Source: Flavobacterium sp. UBA4098 (GTDB lineage Bacteria > Bacteroidota > Bacteroidia > Flavobacteriales > Flavobacteriaceae). From it: a stretch of DNA of 34,703 nt. The stretch is taken from assembly GCA_002382495.1 (NCBI GenBank), contig DFXW01000002.1, forward strand, positions 1 to 34,703, given 5' to 3'. Of this stretch, positions 25,018-32,979 are shown one piece after another. The notes under the pieces are model-generated. The model made no database searches, was not told the DNA's origin, and worked only from the letters and a program-made list of their open reading frames with translations. Each line of letters opens with the position of its first letter. Within the stretch, counting starts at the first letter, position 1. Made by a program: the position numbers and the translations under genes.

Positions 25018-26298
25018 ATGTCAAAAAAGACCATATACATCTTAATAGGTGCAGCAGTAGCTTTTATTACGTTATTAATCGTTTTGTCTAAAACAGGCGC
25101 TATTGGTAATAAAGACGAAGGAAAAGAAATTGAAACAGTTAATGTTGATGCTTCAACAATTATCGAAACTGTTTCTGCCACTGGAAAAATTCAACCTGAA
25201 ATTGAAGTAAAAATTGCTTCGATGGTTTCGGGTGAAATTATTGAATTGCCAATCAAAGAAGGGCAAGTAGTTAAAAAAGGAGACTTATTAGTTAAGATCA
25301 ATCCGGATTTATATACTTCAGGTTTGAATAGAGCGCAAGCTAATTTATCTGGAACTAAATCGGGCTTACAACAAGCAGATGCTAGTTTTAATGAAGCGAA
25401 AGCAAGCTACGAAAGAAACCGTATATTATTTCAAAAAGGAATCATTTCGAAAGCAGATTGGGATAAATCGATTGCTGCATTTGAAGTAGCTAAGTCATCT
25501 AAAGAATCAGCGTATTACAATGTTAAAAGTGCCTCTGCATCCGTAATTGAAGCGAAAGACAATTTGGGAAGAACAGTTATTTATGCTCCAGCAGACGGTA
25601 CAGTTTCTGTTCTTAATGTAGAATTAGGGGAACGCGTATTGGGAACCCAACAAATGGCAGGTACAGAGATTTTAAGAGTAGCCAATTTGAACAATATGGA
25701 AGTGGAAGTTGATGTTAATGAAAATGACATTGTTAAAATCAAAGTAGGAGATGAGGCTAAAGTTGAAGTTGATGCCTATTTGAAAAAAGAATTTAGAGGT
25801 GTAGTTACTAGTATTGCTAACTCTGCAAGTTCTGCTTTAACGGCAGATCAGGTGACTAATTTTAAAGTTAAAGTACGTATTTTGAAAGAATCGTACCAAG
25901 ATTTGTTGGAAGGAAAACCTTCAAAATATTCTCCATTTAGACCAGGAATGACTGCTACTGTTGATATTATTACTAAAACTAAGAAAAATGTTTTATCAGT
26001 TCCAATTAGCGCTGTTGTGGTAAAATCGGATACAGCTGCAGTGAAAGAAATAAAAGTAGACGATCCTGAAGCAGAAAAATCAGCACCTAAAAGTGATAAG
26101 AAATTTGAGTGTGTGTTTGTTAAAGTAGGTAATAAAGCAAAAATTCGTATTATCAAAACTGGAATTCAAGATGATACCAATATTGAAGTTCTAACAGGTC
26201 TTAAAAAGGGTGATGTTATTATTACTGGTCCATATACAACAGTTTCCAAAGATTTAAATTCTGGCGATAAAGTAAAAGTAAAATCAGATAAGAAATAA
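25018..26298 (+). CDS. MacA/HlyD-type periplasmic efflux adaptor
   Basis: A 426-residue membrane-fusion protein with an N-terminal helix (about 6-23). The lipoyl half-motifs are 'VSATGKIQPEIEVKIASMVSG' (about 50-70) and, after an alpha-hairpin of about 80 residues, 'TVIYAPADGTVSVL'. A beta-barrel (VEVDVNENDIVKIKVGDEA) and a membrane-proximal domain follow. The long flexible, Lys/Glu-rich insert near 345-362 is unusual but not disruptive. The architecture is closest to MacA-like adaptors, whose partner is an ABC-type MacB. The neighbouring tsaB starts 6 bases downstream, so the pump must be encoded elsewhere. Confidence 0.9.
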   Translation: MSKKTIYILIGAAVAFITLLIVLSKTGAIGNKDEGKEIETVNVDASTIIETVSATGKIQPEIEVKIASMVSGEIIELPIKEGQVVKKGDLLVKINPDLYTSGLNRAQANLSGTKSGLQQADASFNEAKASYERNRILFQKGIISKADWDKSIAAFEVAKSSKESAYYNVKSASASVIEAKDNLGRTVIYAPADGTVSVLNVELGERVLGTQQMAGTEILRVANLNNMEVEVDVNENDIVKIKVGDEAKVEVDAYLKKEFRGVVTSIANSASSALTADQVTNFKVKVRILKESYQDLLEGKPSKYSPFRPGMTATVDIITKTKKNVLSVPISAVVVKSDTAAVKEIKVDDPEAEKSAPKSDKKFECVFVKVGNKAKIRIIKTGIQDDTNIEVLTGLKKGDVIITGPYTTVSKDLNSGDKVKVKSDKK

Positions 26299-26304
26299 AT
26301 CAGC

Positions 26305-26979
26305 TTGAATTATATTTTAAATATTGAAACAGCTACTAAAAATTGTTCGGTAGCTTTAGCTCAAGAAGGAAAAATTATTCTTTGTAAAGAAATTGCCGAA
26401 GAAGGTTATTCTCACGCTGAAAGATTACATGTTTTTATTGAAGAAATCATTCAAGAAGCTGGAATCACTTTTCAAAATCTTACTGCAATTGCAGTGAGTC
26501 AAGGGCCAGGTTCCTATACTGGATTACGAATTGGAGTTTCAGCAGCCAAAGGCTTGTGTTTCGCGTTAAACATTCCGTTAATTGCTGTTGACACTTTACA
26601 AGTTTTAGCATCTCAAGCATCAATTTCTGAAGGAGTAATTATTCCGATGTTAGATGCTAGAAGAATGGAAGTCTACAGTGCCATTTTTAATTCTAAATTG
26701 GATAAGCAACGCGAAGTTCAAGCGGAAGTTATTACTGAAGCTTCTTTTGAAACTATTTCCGAGACTGTATATTTCGTGGGTGATTGTACTGAAAAATGCC
26801 AATCTGTTTTAATAAAACCTAATTTTGTTTTCTTAAAAGAAATGAAATACCCTTCTGCCAAAGAGATGTGTGCCATCAGTTTTGCTAAATTTCAACAATC
26901 TGATTTTGTAGACGTCGCTTATTTTGAACCATATTATTTAAAAGATTTTATGATTACGACTTCCAAGAAAGTTGGGTAA
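26305..26979 (+). CDS. tsaB: tRNA threonylcarbamoyladenosine biosynthesis protein TsaB
   Basis: A 224-residue ASKHA-fold protein that pairs with TsaD (and TsaE) to make t6A37 in tRNAs reading ANN codons. The phosphate-loop-like N-terminus is NIETATKNCSVALAQEG, followed by the diagnostic AVSQGPGSYTGLRIGVSAAKGLCFAL. The start is TTG at 26305 (MNYILNIETAT), as the conserved strand begins immediately. It follows the adaptor gene by 6 bases on the same strand. Its 3' end overlaps the convergent DUF255 gene by 26 bases. Length is normal. Confidence 0.93.
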   Translation: MNYILNIETATKNCSVALAQEGKIILCKEIAEEGYSHAERLHVFIEEIIQEAGITFQNLTAIAVSQGPGSYTGLRIGVSAAKGLCFALNIPLIAVDTLQVLASQASISEGVIIPMLDARRMEVYSAIFNSKLDKQREVQAEVITEASFETISETVYFVGDCTEKCQSVLIKPNFVFLKEMKYPSAKEMCAISFAKFQQSDFVDVAYFEPYYLKDFMITTSKKVG

Positions 26980-28978
26980 TCATCTCTTGAAAATCTTCAA
27001 CAGGTAATTGACATGTTTTATTTTGACAAACATAAAAGAGGTTTTTTCCCGATGTAAATCGATCTTTTAGAAAAGGCAAGTGAGAGGATTTTTCAGTGCT
27101 AGCAACAATTACGTTTGGCAAATACAAGCCAGTTATAATCGTATTCATTTCCTTAGCATTAGGACCACAAATAGCCAATTCTCTATTTTGATCTGACAGG
27201 GTCAGAGATAGATCCAGCCAATTAGAATAAGCTGAAGGATAATCGATTATTGGTAATAGAATAGTCAGCATTTGTCGGCTTACTTTTTCATAATACGAAT
27301 TGTTAAAATAAATACCGAGTTGGTTTAAATTTTTAGCCATAACCGAATTAGAAGCTGGAATTACATTGTCTTCTGTTTCAAAATGCTCACTAATTAATGC
27401 GTCATCTTTATCCGAAGTAAATCTAAAAAATGCTTGTTCATCATCATAAAAATGTTCTAAAGTATAATCGGTTAGTTGTTTGGCATCATGAAGCCATTTT
27501 TCTTCAAGTGTTACTTCGTATATGGCAATAAAAGCAGCAATTACAAAGCAATAATCCTCTAAATAACCATTGATGGAACTTGTGCCATTCTTATAACTGT
27601 GAAATAAATTACCTTCATTCGACCACATTTTTTTGATTATAAAGTTGGCATTTGCTATAGCAGCATTTAAGTAGTCTTGGTTACCCAAAGCTTTATGGGC
27701 ATCTATAAATCCTTTTAGCATGATGGCATTCCAAGAAGTAAGGCATTTGTCATCCAATCTTGGTTTAGCCCGTTTTTCTCTTTCGGTATAGAGGAGTTGT
27801 TCCCAATTTTTCTTTTTCCCTGCTAATTCAGTTAAAGAAAGATGGTTTAGTTCGGCAATCATTTCAAGACTTAGATTCTGAATTAAAACATAATTTTCCT
27901 CTTCCCATAAACCAAATGAATTGATATTAAATACCTGTGCAAACAGTTCGAAATCTTCCTTTATTAACTCCTTTAATTCATCGATTTTCCAAACGTAAAA
28001 TGCCCCTTCTTCCAGATGCTCTTTGTCATTTAAACTATCTGCATCCAAAGCAGAATAGAAACCCCCTTCTGTGGTTTTCCACTCTTTGTTCACAAAGTCT
28101 AATGATTTCTCAATGATTTCTTTATACAAAGGATTTTGGGTCAATTTATAGGCGTCGCTATACAATGAAATCAATTGTCCATTATCATATAGCATTTTCT
28201 CAAAGTGAGGGACATGCCATTTAATGTCGACAGAGTAGCGAGAAAATCCGCCATCTACCGTGTCAAAAACTCCACCATAAGCCATTTTAGTCAATGTGAG
28301 ATTAACAAAATCTAACAATTCATTATCTTGATTTTGATGCGCATAGCGTAATAAAAAATGGTAATTGTTGGGCATCATAAATTTTGGTGCTCTAGCCATT
28401 CCACCAAATTCCCAATCAAAACTCTTTTTCCATTTGGCGACTAAGTTTTCTACTAGTAGTTGTTGATTTATGTTTTCTTGACCCTCATTTTGAATGATAG
28501 AAATGGCATTAATACCTTGATGTAATTTTTCAGCATAATCTATCATTTTTTCTGGAGCCAATTGATACATTTTTTGCAATTCCTCTAAGGTGTCAGTCCA
28601 TTCCTCTGTTCTAAAATACGTTCCACCCCAAACAGGTCGACCGTCAGGTAACGCCACAATATTGAGAGGCCAACCACCGTGGCCGGTCATAATTTGCACC
28701 GCCTTCATATAAACAGCATCTACATCGGGACGTTCTTCTCTATCTACTTTGATGTTCACAAAGTGCGCATTCATAACAGCTGCAACGGATTCATTTTCGA
28801 AACTTTCATGCTCCATTACATGACACCAATGACAAGCCGAATACCCAATGCTGATAATGATAAGATGGTTTTTTTCTTTGGCAGCAGCCAAAGAGGTACT
28901 ATTCCAAGCTTTCCAATGAACTGGATTGTTGGCATGTTGTAATAAATAAGGGCTGGTTTCTAAATGGAGCTCGTTCAT
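26954..28978 (-). CDS. DUF255 thioredoxin-domain protein (YyaL/SSP411-like)
   Basis: A 674-residue protein. An N-terminal thioredoxin-like domain (about 1-165) starts with the family hallmark NELHLETSPYLLQHANNPVHW and contains SACHWCHVMEHESF, with Cys49 and Cys52 as the CxxC pair. The segment KVDREERPDVDAVYM follows, then HGGWPLNIVALPDGRPVWGGTYF. The remaining ~500 residues form an alpha/alpha-toroid, N-acylglucosamine-2-epimerase/cellobiose-epimerase-like region with repeated W-x-x-x-L helices. A cysteine pair near the C-terminus (VCQNKTCQLPV) is also present. The biochemical role is unclear and no partner is visible. The stop overlaps tsaB tail-to-tail; upstream is a terminator of the NifU-family gene. 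Confidence 0.9.
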   Translation of the reverse strand: MNELHLETSPYLLQHANNPVHWKAWNSTSLAAAKEKNHLIIISIGYSACHWCHVMEHESFENESVAAVMNAHFVNIKVDREERPDVDAVYMKAVQIMTGHGGWPLNIVALPDGRPVWGGTYFRTEEWTDTLEELQKMYQLAPEKMIDYAEKLHQGINAISIIQNEGQENINQQLLVENLVAKWKKSFDWEFGGMARAPKFMMPNNYHFLLRYAHQNQDNELLDFVNLTLTKMAYGGVFDTVDGGFSRYSVDIKWHVPHFEKMLYDNGQLISLYSDAYKLTQNPLYKEIIEKSLDFVNKEWKTTEGGFYSALDADSLNDKEHLEEGAFYVWKIDELKELIKEDFELFAQVFNINSFGLWEEENYVLIQNLSLEMIAELNHLSLTELAGKKKNWEQLLYTEREKRAKPRLDDKCLTSWNAIMLKGFIDAHKALGNQDYLNAAIANANFIIKKMWSNEGNLFHSYKNGTSSINGYLEDYCFVIAAFIAIYEVTLEEKWLHDAKQLTDYTLEHFYDDEQAFFRFTSDKDDALISEHFETEDNVIPASNSVMAKNLNQLGIYFNNSYYEKVSRQMLTILLPIIDYPSAYSNWLDLSLTLSDQNRELAICGPNAKEMNTIITGLYLPNVIVASTEKSSHLPFLKDRFTSGKNLFYVCQNKTCQLPVEDFQEMITQLSWKS

Positions 28979-28991
28979 TTTTTTTGTTGCT

Positions 28992-29022
28992 AAAAAAAGC
29001 GTTTCAAGATGGAAACGCTTTT
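28992..29022 (-). terminator. Rho-independent terminator after the NifU-family gene
   Basis: An 11-bp stem (28995-29005 with 29012-29022, GCGTTTC/GAAACGC core) has a six-base loop. Seven A on the plus strand at 28992-28998 read as a U tract on the minus strand. It lies 13 bases beyond the stop of the minus-strand gene. Confidence 0.8.
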
Positions 29023-29034
29023 AGTATGTTATAA

Positions 29035-29934
29035 TTAAGCGTTGGCCGCTTCGACAACTATTGCATCATCATTTAACATTGATTTAAGTAAGCCTTCAAT
29101 ACCGCTTTTTAATGTAAATGTGGATGAAGGACATCCGCTACAGGCCCCTTGAAGAATTACTTTTACCACTTTATTTTCTTCGTCAAACGATTCAAAAGCA
29201 ATATTTCCACCATCGGCAGCTACGGCTGGTTTTACATACTCTTCTAATATGTTGATTATTTTTTGAGATGTAATATCTAAATTATCAAATTCTTCTGTTT
29301 TTTTAGTTTCCTCAACCAATGTTTCTTGCACAAAATTTTCTTCTAAAACCGTTCCGCCATTTTCAATAAATTGTTTGATAAAACTTCGCAGTTCTAAAGT
29401 GATTTCATCCCAATTATTGACATCGTATTTAGTAACAGAAATATAGTTTTCGTCAATAAATATTTCCTTTACATAAGGAAATTTGAACAATTCTTTCGCC
29501 AAAGGGGATGCAGCTGTTTGATCTATATTTTTAAATTCAATTGCTGTGCGAGTTAGCATTCTACTTACTACAAATTTTAATGCGGATGGATTAGGTGTAG
29601 TTTCGCCATAAACAGTTATAGGTTGTTTTTTAGCTTTGTTTTCATCTTGTTTGATGATAATGCCACCATCGTTCACAAATTTTTCTATTTGTTCTGCAAC
29701 GGCTTCTTTTACATCTTCCCATTCTACAATGCTAAAGCGTTCAACAGCAATAAAGTTTCCTGAGATATATACTGTTTTAACAAAAGGCAAATAAAAAAGT
29801 TGTTGTGCTAGTGGAGATGCTCCTGCTTCGTCGATATTTTTAAATTCGAAATTTTCATTTTGAGTAATAAAATCAGGGAATTCAAATTTTAATATAGCTG
29901 GATTTTGTGTTTCTTTTATGGTAACTTTTGTCAT
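29035..29934 (-). CDS. NifU-family Fe-S scaffold with duplicated N-domain
   Basis: A 299-residue protein. The C-terminal NifU domain (about 218-299) carries the cluster-binding pair in GACSGCPSSTFTL (Cys265, Cys268) and the segment KPAVAADGGNIAFE, as in Nfu-type Fe-S carriers. The N-terminal two-thirds holds the Nfu_N domain twice: residues about 8-94 and 110-196. The copies share TQNPAILKF against TPNPSALKF, FKNIDEAGASPLAQQLF against FKNIDQTAASPLAKELF, and an acidic W-containing end with FVNDGG / FIENGG. Typical Nfu proteins have one copy. It probably delivers Fe-S clusters to client enzymes. It is monocistronic, with a terminator after it and a -7 element before it. Confidence 0.92.
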   Translation of the reverse strand: MTKVTIKETQNPAILKFEFPDFITQNENFEFKNIDEAGASPLAQQLFYLPFVKTVYISGNFIAVERFSIVEWEDVKEAVAEQIEKFVNDGGIIIKQDENKAKKQPITVYGETTPNPSALKFVVSRMLTRTAIEFKNIDQTAASPLAKELFKFPYVKEIFIDENYISVTKYDVNNWDEITLELRSFIKQFIENGGTVLEENFVQETLVEETKKTEEFDNLDITSQKIINILEEYVKPAVAADGGNIAFESFDEENKVVKVILQGACSGCPSSTFTLKSGIEGLLKSMLNDDAIVVEAANA

Positions 29935-29950
29935 GAGTTTTTATTTTTTA

Positions 29951-29958
29951 CAAATTTA
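29951..29958 (-). promoter_or_regulatory. -7 element of the NifU-family gene
   Basis: Minus strand TAAATTTG, a perfect TAnnTTTG, 16 bases before the ATG at 29934. No -33 TTG at the normal distance. Confidence 0.45.
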
Positions 29959-29982
29959 CTAAAGTTATTTTCTTTGAATCGC

Positions 29983-29990
29983 TATATTTG
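29983..29990 (+). promoter_or_regulatory. -7 element of the PorP/SprF-family gene
   Basis: TATATTTG is a perfect TAnnTTTG match. It is 62 bases before the GTG at 30053, so the transcript would carry a leader of about 56 bases containing the nested dyads at 30003-30038. Confidence 0.45.
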
Positions 29991-30002
29991 ATAATTAAAT
30001 AC

Positions 30003-30038
30003 AATACTAACATAGTATTAACGTTAGTTTAAGAAACT
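30003..30038. repeat. Nested inverted repeats in the PorP/SprF leader
   Basis: Four dyads overlap in 36 bases: AATACT/AGTATT (30003-30019), ACTAAC/GTTAGT (30006-30028), the palindrome TAACGTTA (30019-30026), and AGTTT/AAACT (30026-30038). They could be a regulator site or alternative RNA stems. The region is AT-rich, so some of this may be chance. Confidence 0.4.
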
Positions 30039-30052
30039 AAATACCACAAAGT

Positions 30053-31036
30053 GTGCACAATAAATTAAGATTTTTATTTTTTGTTTTATTGATTCAATTA
30101 ACTTCTTTTGCACAAGAGGGAATTCCTATATACTCTGATTATTTGACAGATAATTATTATTTATTGCATCCTTCAATGGCGGGTGCTTCTAATTGTGATA
30201 AATTAAGGATAACAGGTCGTAAGCAATGGTTTGGTCAAGAGGATGCTCCCGAGTTACAAACTGCTAGTTATAATATGCGTCTTGATGAAAAATCGGGAGC
30301 AGGAATTATTTTGTTTAATGATAAAAATGGCTATCATTCTCAAAAGGGAGTTAAATTAACTTATGCACATCATATTATGTTTTCCAGAGATGATATCGAT
30401 TTGAATCAATTGTCTTTTGGTATGAGTGCCGGATTTATTCAAAATCAATTGGATGAGACTACATTTACAGATTTTGATCCGATTATTTTAGGGCAAGTTC
30501 AAAAGAGTTCTTATTTCAATGCTGATTTTGGGGTGTCGTATAATTTCTTAAATTTTTATGTCCATGCTACGGTTTTAGGGGCATTAGATGTTAAAAGATC
30601 ATTGTATAGTGATTATGAGAGTCCTAATTTGCGTAGGTATATATTCAGCACAGGTCATGCTTTTGGTGATAAACTAACGATACTTTGGGAGCCTTCGATT
30701 TTGTTTCAAATGATTGACGCTACTAAAGAAAAATTAGTTGATTTGAATATAAAAGCCCAAAAACAATTTGCTTTAGGAGAAGGAACAATTTGGGGTGGAT
30801 TTTCTTATCGACGAAGCTTTGAAGGTGCACAATATTTGAATGGGACTGGTATCTCAAGTCAGAAATTACAATATCTAACTCCTTTTTTTGGAGTAACATA
30901 CAAACAATTTATGGTTGCATATACCTATTCCAAAGTTTCAGGACCGGTATTATTTGATCAAGGGGCCTATCATCAAATTACTTTAGGTTTCAATTTTAAT
31001 TGTAAACAAGAATACTATATTGGAACCACACTATAA
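30053..31036 (+). CDS. PorP/SprF-family type IX secretion outer-membrane protein
   Basis: A 327-residue predicted outer-membrane beta-barrel with a signal peptide (MHNKLRFLFFVLLIQLTSFA). The family signature follows: YYLLHPSMAGAS (the 'NP-x-x-A-G' start), then RITGRKQWFGQEDAPELQTASYN, then the barrel strands. The start is GTG at 30053; no ATG is nearer the signal peptide. Members support secretion and surface attachment of specific T9SS cargo, usually giant adhesins with a type B C-terminal domain, and SprF/SprB is the model pair. No such cargo gene adjoins it here. Its neighbours are a divergent nifU and a downstream carbonic anhydrase 21 bases away. Confidence 0.88.
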   Translation: MHNKLRFLFFVLLIQLTSFAQEGIPIYSDYLTDNYYLLHPSMAGASNCDKLRITGRKQWFGQEDAPELQTASYNMRLDEKSGAGIILFNDKNGYHSQKGVKLTYAHHIMFSRDDIDLNQLSFGMSAGFIQNQLDETTFTDFDPIILGQVQKSSYFNADFGVSYNFLNFYVHATVLGALDVKRSLYSDYESPNLRRYIFSTGHAFGDKLTILWEPSILFQMIDATKEKLVDLNIKAQKQFALGEGTIWGGFSYRRSFEGAQYLNGTGISSQKLQYLTPFFGVTYKQFMVAYTYSKVSGPVLFDQGAYHQITLGFNFNCKQEYYIGTTL

Positions 31037-31057
31037 ATTCATTTTTATTTATATTCT

Positions 31058-31573
31058 ATGCTAATCAAATCCGTTAACGGGAGGTCTCCTGTAATTCCAG
31101 AAGATTGTTATGTTGCCGAAAATGCTACAATTGTAGGGGAAGTTACTTTTGGTCATTCTTGTAGCGTTTGGTTCAATGCTGTGATTCGCGGCGATGTCCA
31201 TTTTATCGCAATTGGTAATAAAGTAAATATCCAAGATGGAGCGATTATTCATTGTACCTATCAAAAACACCCTACTATTATTGGAAACAATGTATCCATT
31301 GGGCACAATGCTATCGTTCATGGTTGTACTATTAAAGATAATGTCTTAATTGGAATGGGAGCGATCGTAATGGATAATTGTGTTATCGAAAGTAATTCAA
31401 TAGTTGCAGCCGGTTCTGTAATTACTCAAAACAGTGTAGTGGAGTCTGGGACCATTTGGGCAGGTGTACCTGCTAAAAAAGTAAAAGACATTAATCAATC
31501 AGATTTTGCTGGGGAAATTGAGCGTATATCGAATAACTATGTAATGTATTCGAATTGGTTCAAAGAAGAATAG
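31058..31573 (+). CDS. Gamma-carbonic anhydrase family protein
   Basis: A 171-residue left-handed beta-helix protein made of hexapeptide repeats ([LIV]-G-x4), such as VGEVTFGHSC, IGNKVNIQDG, IGNNVSIGHN and VLIGMGAIVM. Three histidines sit at the expected metal positions: His65 (IIHCTY), His83 and His88 (GHNAIVHG), the spacing of the Methanosarcina Cam ligands. Proteins of this type may hydrate CO2 or act as inactive relatives, so activity is not certain. It lies 21 bases after the PorP/SprF gene, possibly in one operon, and is convergent with murI at a gap of 5 bases. Confidence 0.9.
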   Translation: MLIKSVNGRSPVIPEDCYVAENATIVGEVTFGHSCSVWFNAVIRGDVHFIAIGNKVNIQDGAIIHCTYQKHPTIIGNNVSIGHNAIVHGCTIKDNVLIGMGAIVMDNCVIESNSIVAAGSVITQNSVVESGTIWAGVPAKKVKDINQSDFAGEIERISNNYVMYSNWFKEE

Positions 31574-31578
31574 TTTCT

Positions 31579-32355
31579 TTAAAAATTGATTTGTTCTGCG
31601 GTATATTTATTTTTTAAAATAGCATTTAATACTGACGTATCTGTATTTGAATAAAAAACAGGTTTTGGGTTTTTTATGTTTGAAACGCCTACCTTTTCTT
31701 GTAGTATTTTTTGGGTTTGTCTTGCAACAGCTTGTCCAGAATCGATAATTTGAATGTGATCAGGCAGCATTTTTTTTATTTGTGGGATCAAATAAGGATA
31801 ATGGCTACAACCTAATACTAAATAATCAATATTAGCATCAATCATGGGTTGCAAATAGGAGTGAAGCAATTGTTTCATTTCTATAGAATTGATTTGTCCT
31901 CCTTCGATAAGTTGTACCAAACCATGTCCTACCTGTTCAATAATTCTGATATCTTGAAACATTTCGGTGGCTTTATGGAACAATTCGCTATTGAGAGTTC
32001 CTTTGGTAGCTAAGATTCCAATAGTTTGTGTCTTTGAATTGGTTGCTGCAGGTTTAATTGCAGGTTCAATACCAATAAAAGGCACAGTGTATTTAGCTCT
32101 TAATTCTTGGATAGCGTTAGTTGTTGCGGTATTGCAGGCAACTACAATAAGCTTACAATTCATTTGAAGTAGAAAATCGGTATTTTTAATACTCAAATCA
32201 ATTATTTCTTGTTTTGATTTTTGGCCATAGGGAGCATTTTTACTATCGGCGAGGTAGATTGTTTTCTCATTGGGAAGTAATTGATGTATTTCTTGCCAAA
32301 TTGATGTACCTCCAATGCCAGAGTCGAAAATTCCTATAGGTTGGTTGTTCTCCAT
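31579..32355 (-). CDS. murI: Glutamate racemase
   Basis: A 258-residue enzyme that interconverts L- and D-glutamate for peptidoglycan. The two catalytic cysteines are visible: Cys74 in VACNTAT and Cys183 in VLGCSHYPYL, next to His185. The N-terminus has the usual IGIFDSGIGGTSIW, and Asp11 and Ser12 of that motif contact substrate. Length is normal. A perfect -7 element ends five bases before the ATG, suggesting a transcript without a leader. It follows the bamA-ompH-ompH genes on the minus strand but is separated from them by a terminator. The enzyme is cytosolic. Confidence 0.96.
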   Translation of the reverse strand: MENNQPIGIFDSGIGGTSIWQEIHQLLPNEKTIYLADSKNAPYGQKSKQEIIDLSIKNTDFLLQMNCKLIVVACNTATTNAIQELRAKYTVPFIGIEPAIKPAATNSKTQTIGILATKGTLNSELFHKATEMFQDIRIIEQVGHGLVQLIEGGQINSIEMKQLLHSYLQPMIDANIDYLVLGCSHYPYLIPQIKKMLPDHIQIIDSGQAVARQTQKILQEKVGVSNIKNPKPVFYSNTDTSVLNAILKNKYTAEQINF

Positions 32356-32359
32356 AAAA

Positions 32360-32367
32360 CAAAGTTA
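32360..32367 (-). promoter_or_regulatory. -7 element of murI, very close to the start codon
   Basis: Minus strand TAACTTTG, a perfect TAnnTTTG. Its G is five bases upstream of the ATG at 32355, so transcription would start at or next to the start codon. TTTG at 32391-32394 (minus strand) lies 23 bases upstream, slightly far for a -33. Confidence 0.5.
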
Positions 32368-32407
32368 CCAACTACAATTTTAAATTCCTACAAATATATT
32401 GGTGTAT

Positions 32408-32442
32408 AAAAAAACGGCCCTTTCATTAAGAAAGAGCCGTTT
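32408..32442 (-). terminator. Rho-independent terminator after the ompH pair
   Basis: A 13-position stem with one mismatch (32412-32424 with 32430-32442, core ACGGC/GCCGT) has loop ATTAA. A run of seven A on the plus strand becomes a U tract on the minus strand. It begins about 20 bases after the short OmpH stop. Confidence 0.8.
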
Positions 32443-32462
32443 GTATTTAATAAAGTTTTAGA

Positions 32463-32960
32463 TTAAAATCCTAAATCTTTTTTCACATCAACTGTTAAGT
32501 TAGTTCCATCAGCTAATAAAAGAGAAGATCCATCTAATACGTATTGAAACCCTTTAGCTTTTCCTACTTTTTGTATTGAAGCTCTTACTTTTTCCATTAA
32601 TGGCTTTACTATATCTGATTCTTTTTGTTGCAATTCTTTTTGTGCATTATCTCTATAGTCTACAATTCTTTTTTGCATGTCTTGTACTTCTTTAGAACGC
32701 TCTCCGTTTACAGCCTCAGTTACAGTAGCTGCTTCTGCTTCGTATTTTTTTAACTTTCCTTGGTATTCTTCAACCATTTTTTTATATTCAGCATCATAGG
32801 TTGCGCTTAATTTTTCTAATTGTTTTTGTGCGTCTAACATGGCTGGCATTTTTGCCATAATTTCATTAACATCTACGTGAGCTGTTTTTGTTTGTGCTGA
32901 AATTTGATTTGCTCCTAAGAATACTATTGCAGCGATTACTAAAGTCTTGATTTGATTCAT
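32463..32960 (-). CDS. OmpH/Skp-family periplasmic chaperone (short)
   Basis: A 165-residue protein with a signal peptide (MNQIKTLVIAAIVFLGANQISA) and a mature part of Skp type: a short beta start (AHVDVNEIMAKMP), a long coiled-coil hairpin rich in K, E and Q (about 40-120), and the closing strand region FQYVLDGSSLLLADGTNLT. Skp trimers cradle unfolded outer-membrane proteins on their way to BamA. It lies 19 bases downstream of a longer paralogue and follows bamA, a normal order in Bacteroidota. Length is typical. Confidence 0.93.
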   Translation of the reverse strand: MNQIKTLVIAAIVFLGANQISAQTKTAHVDVNEIMAKMPAMLDAQKQLEKLSATYDAEYKKMVEEYQGKLKKYEAEAATVTEAVNGERSKEVQDMQKRIVDYRDNAQKELQQKESDIVKPLMEKVRASIQKVGKAKGFQYVLDGSSLLLADGTNLTVDVKKDLGF

Positions 32961-32979
32961 TGTTTTAAGGTATTTAATA

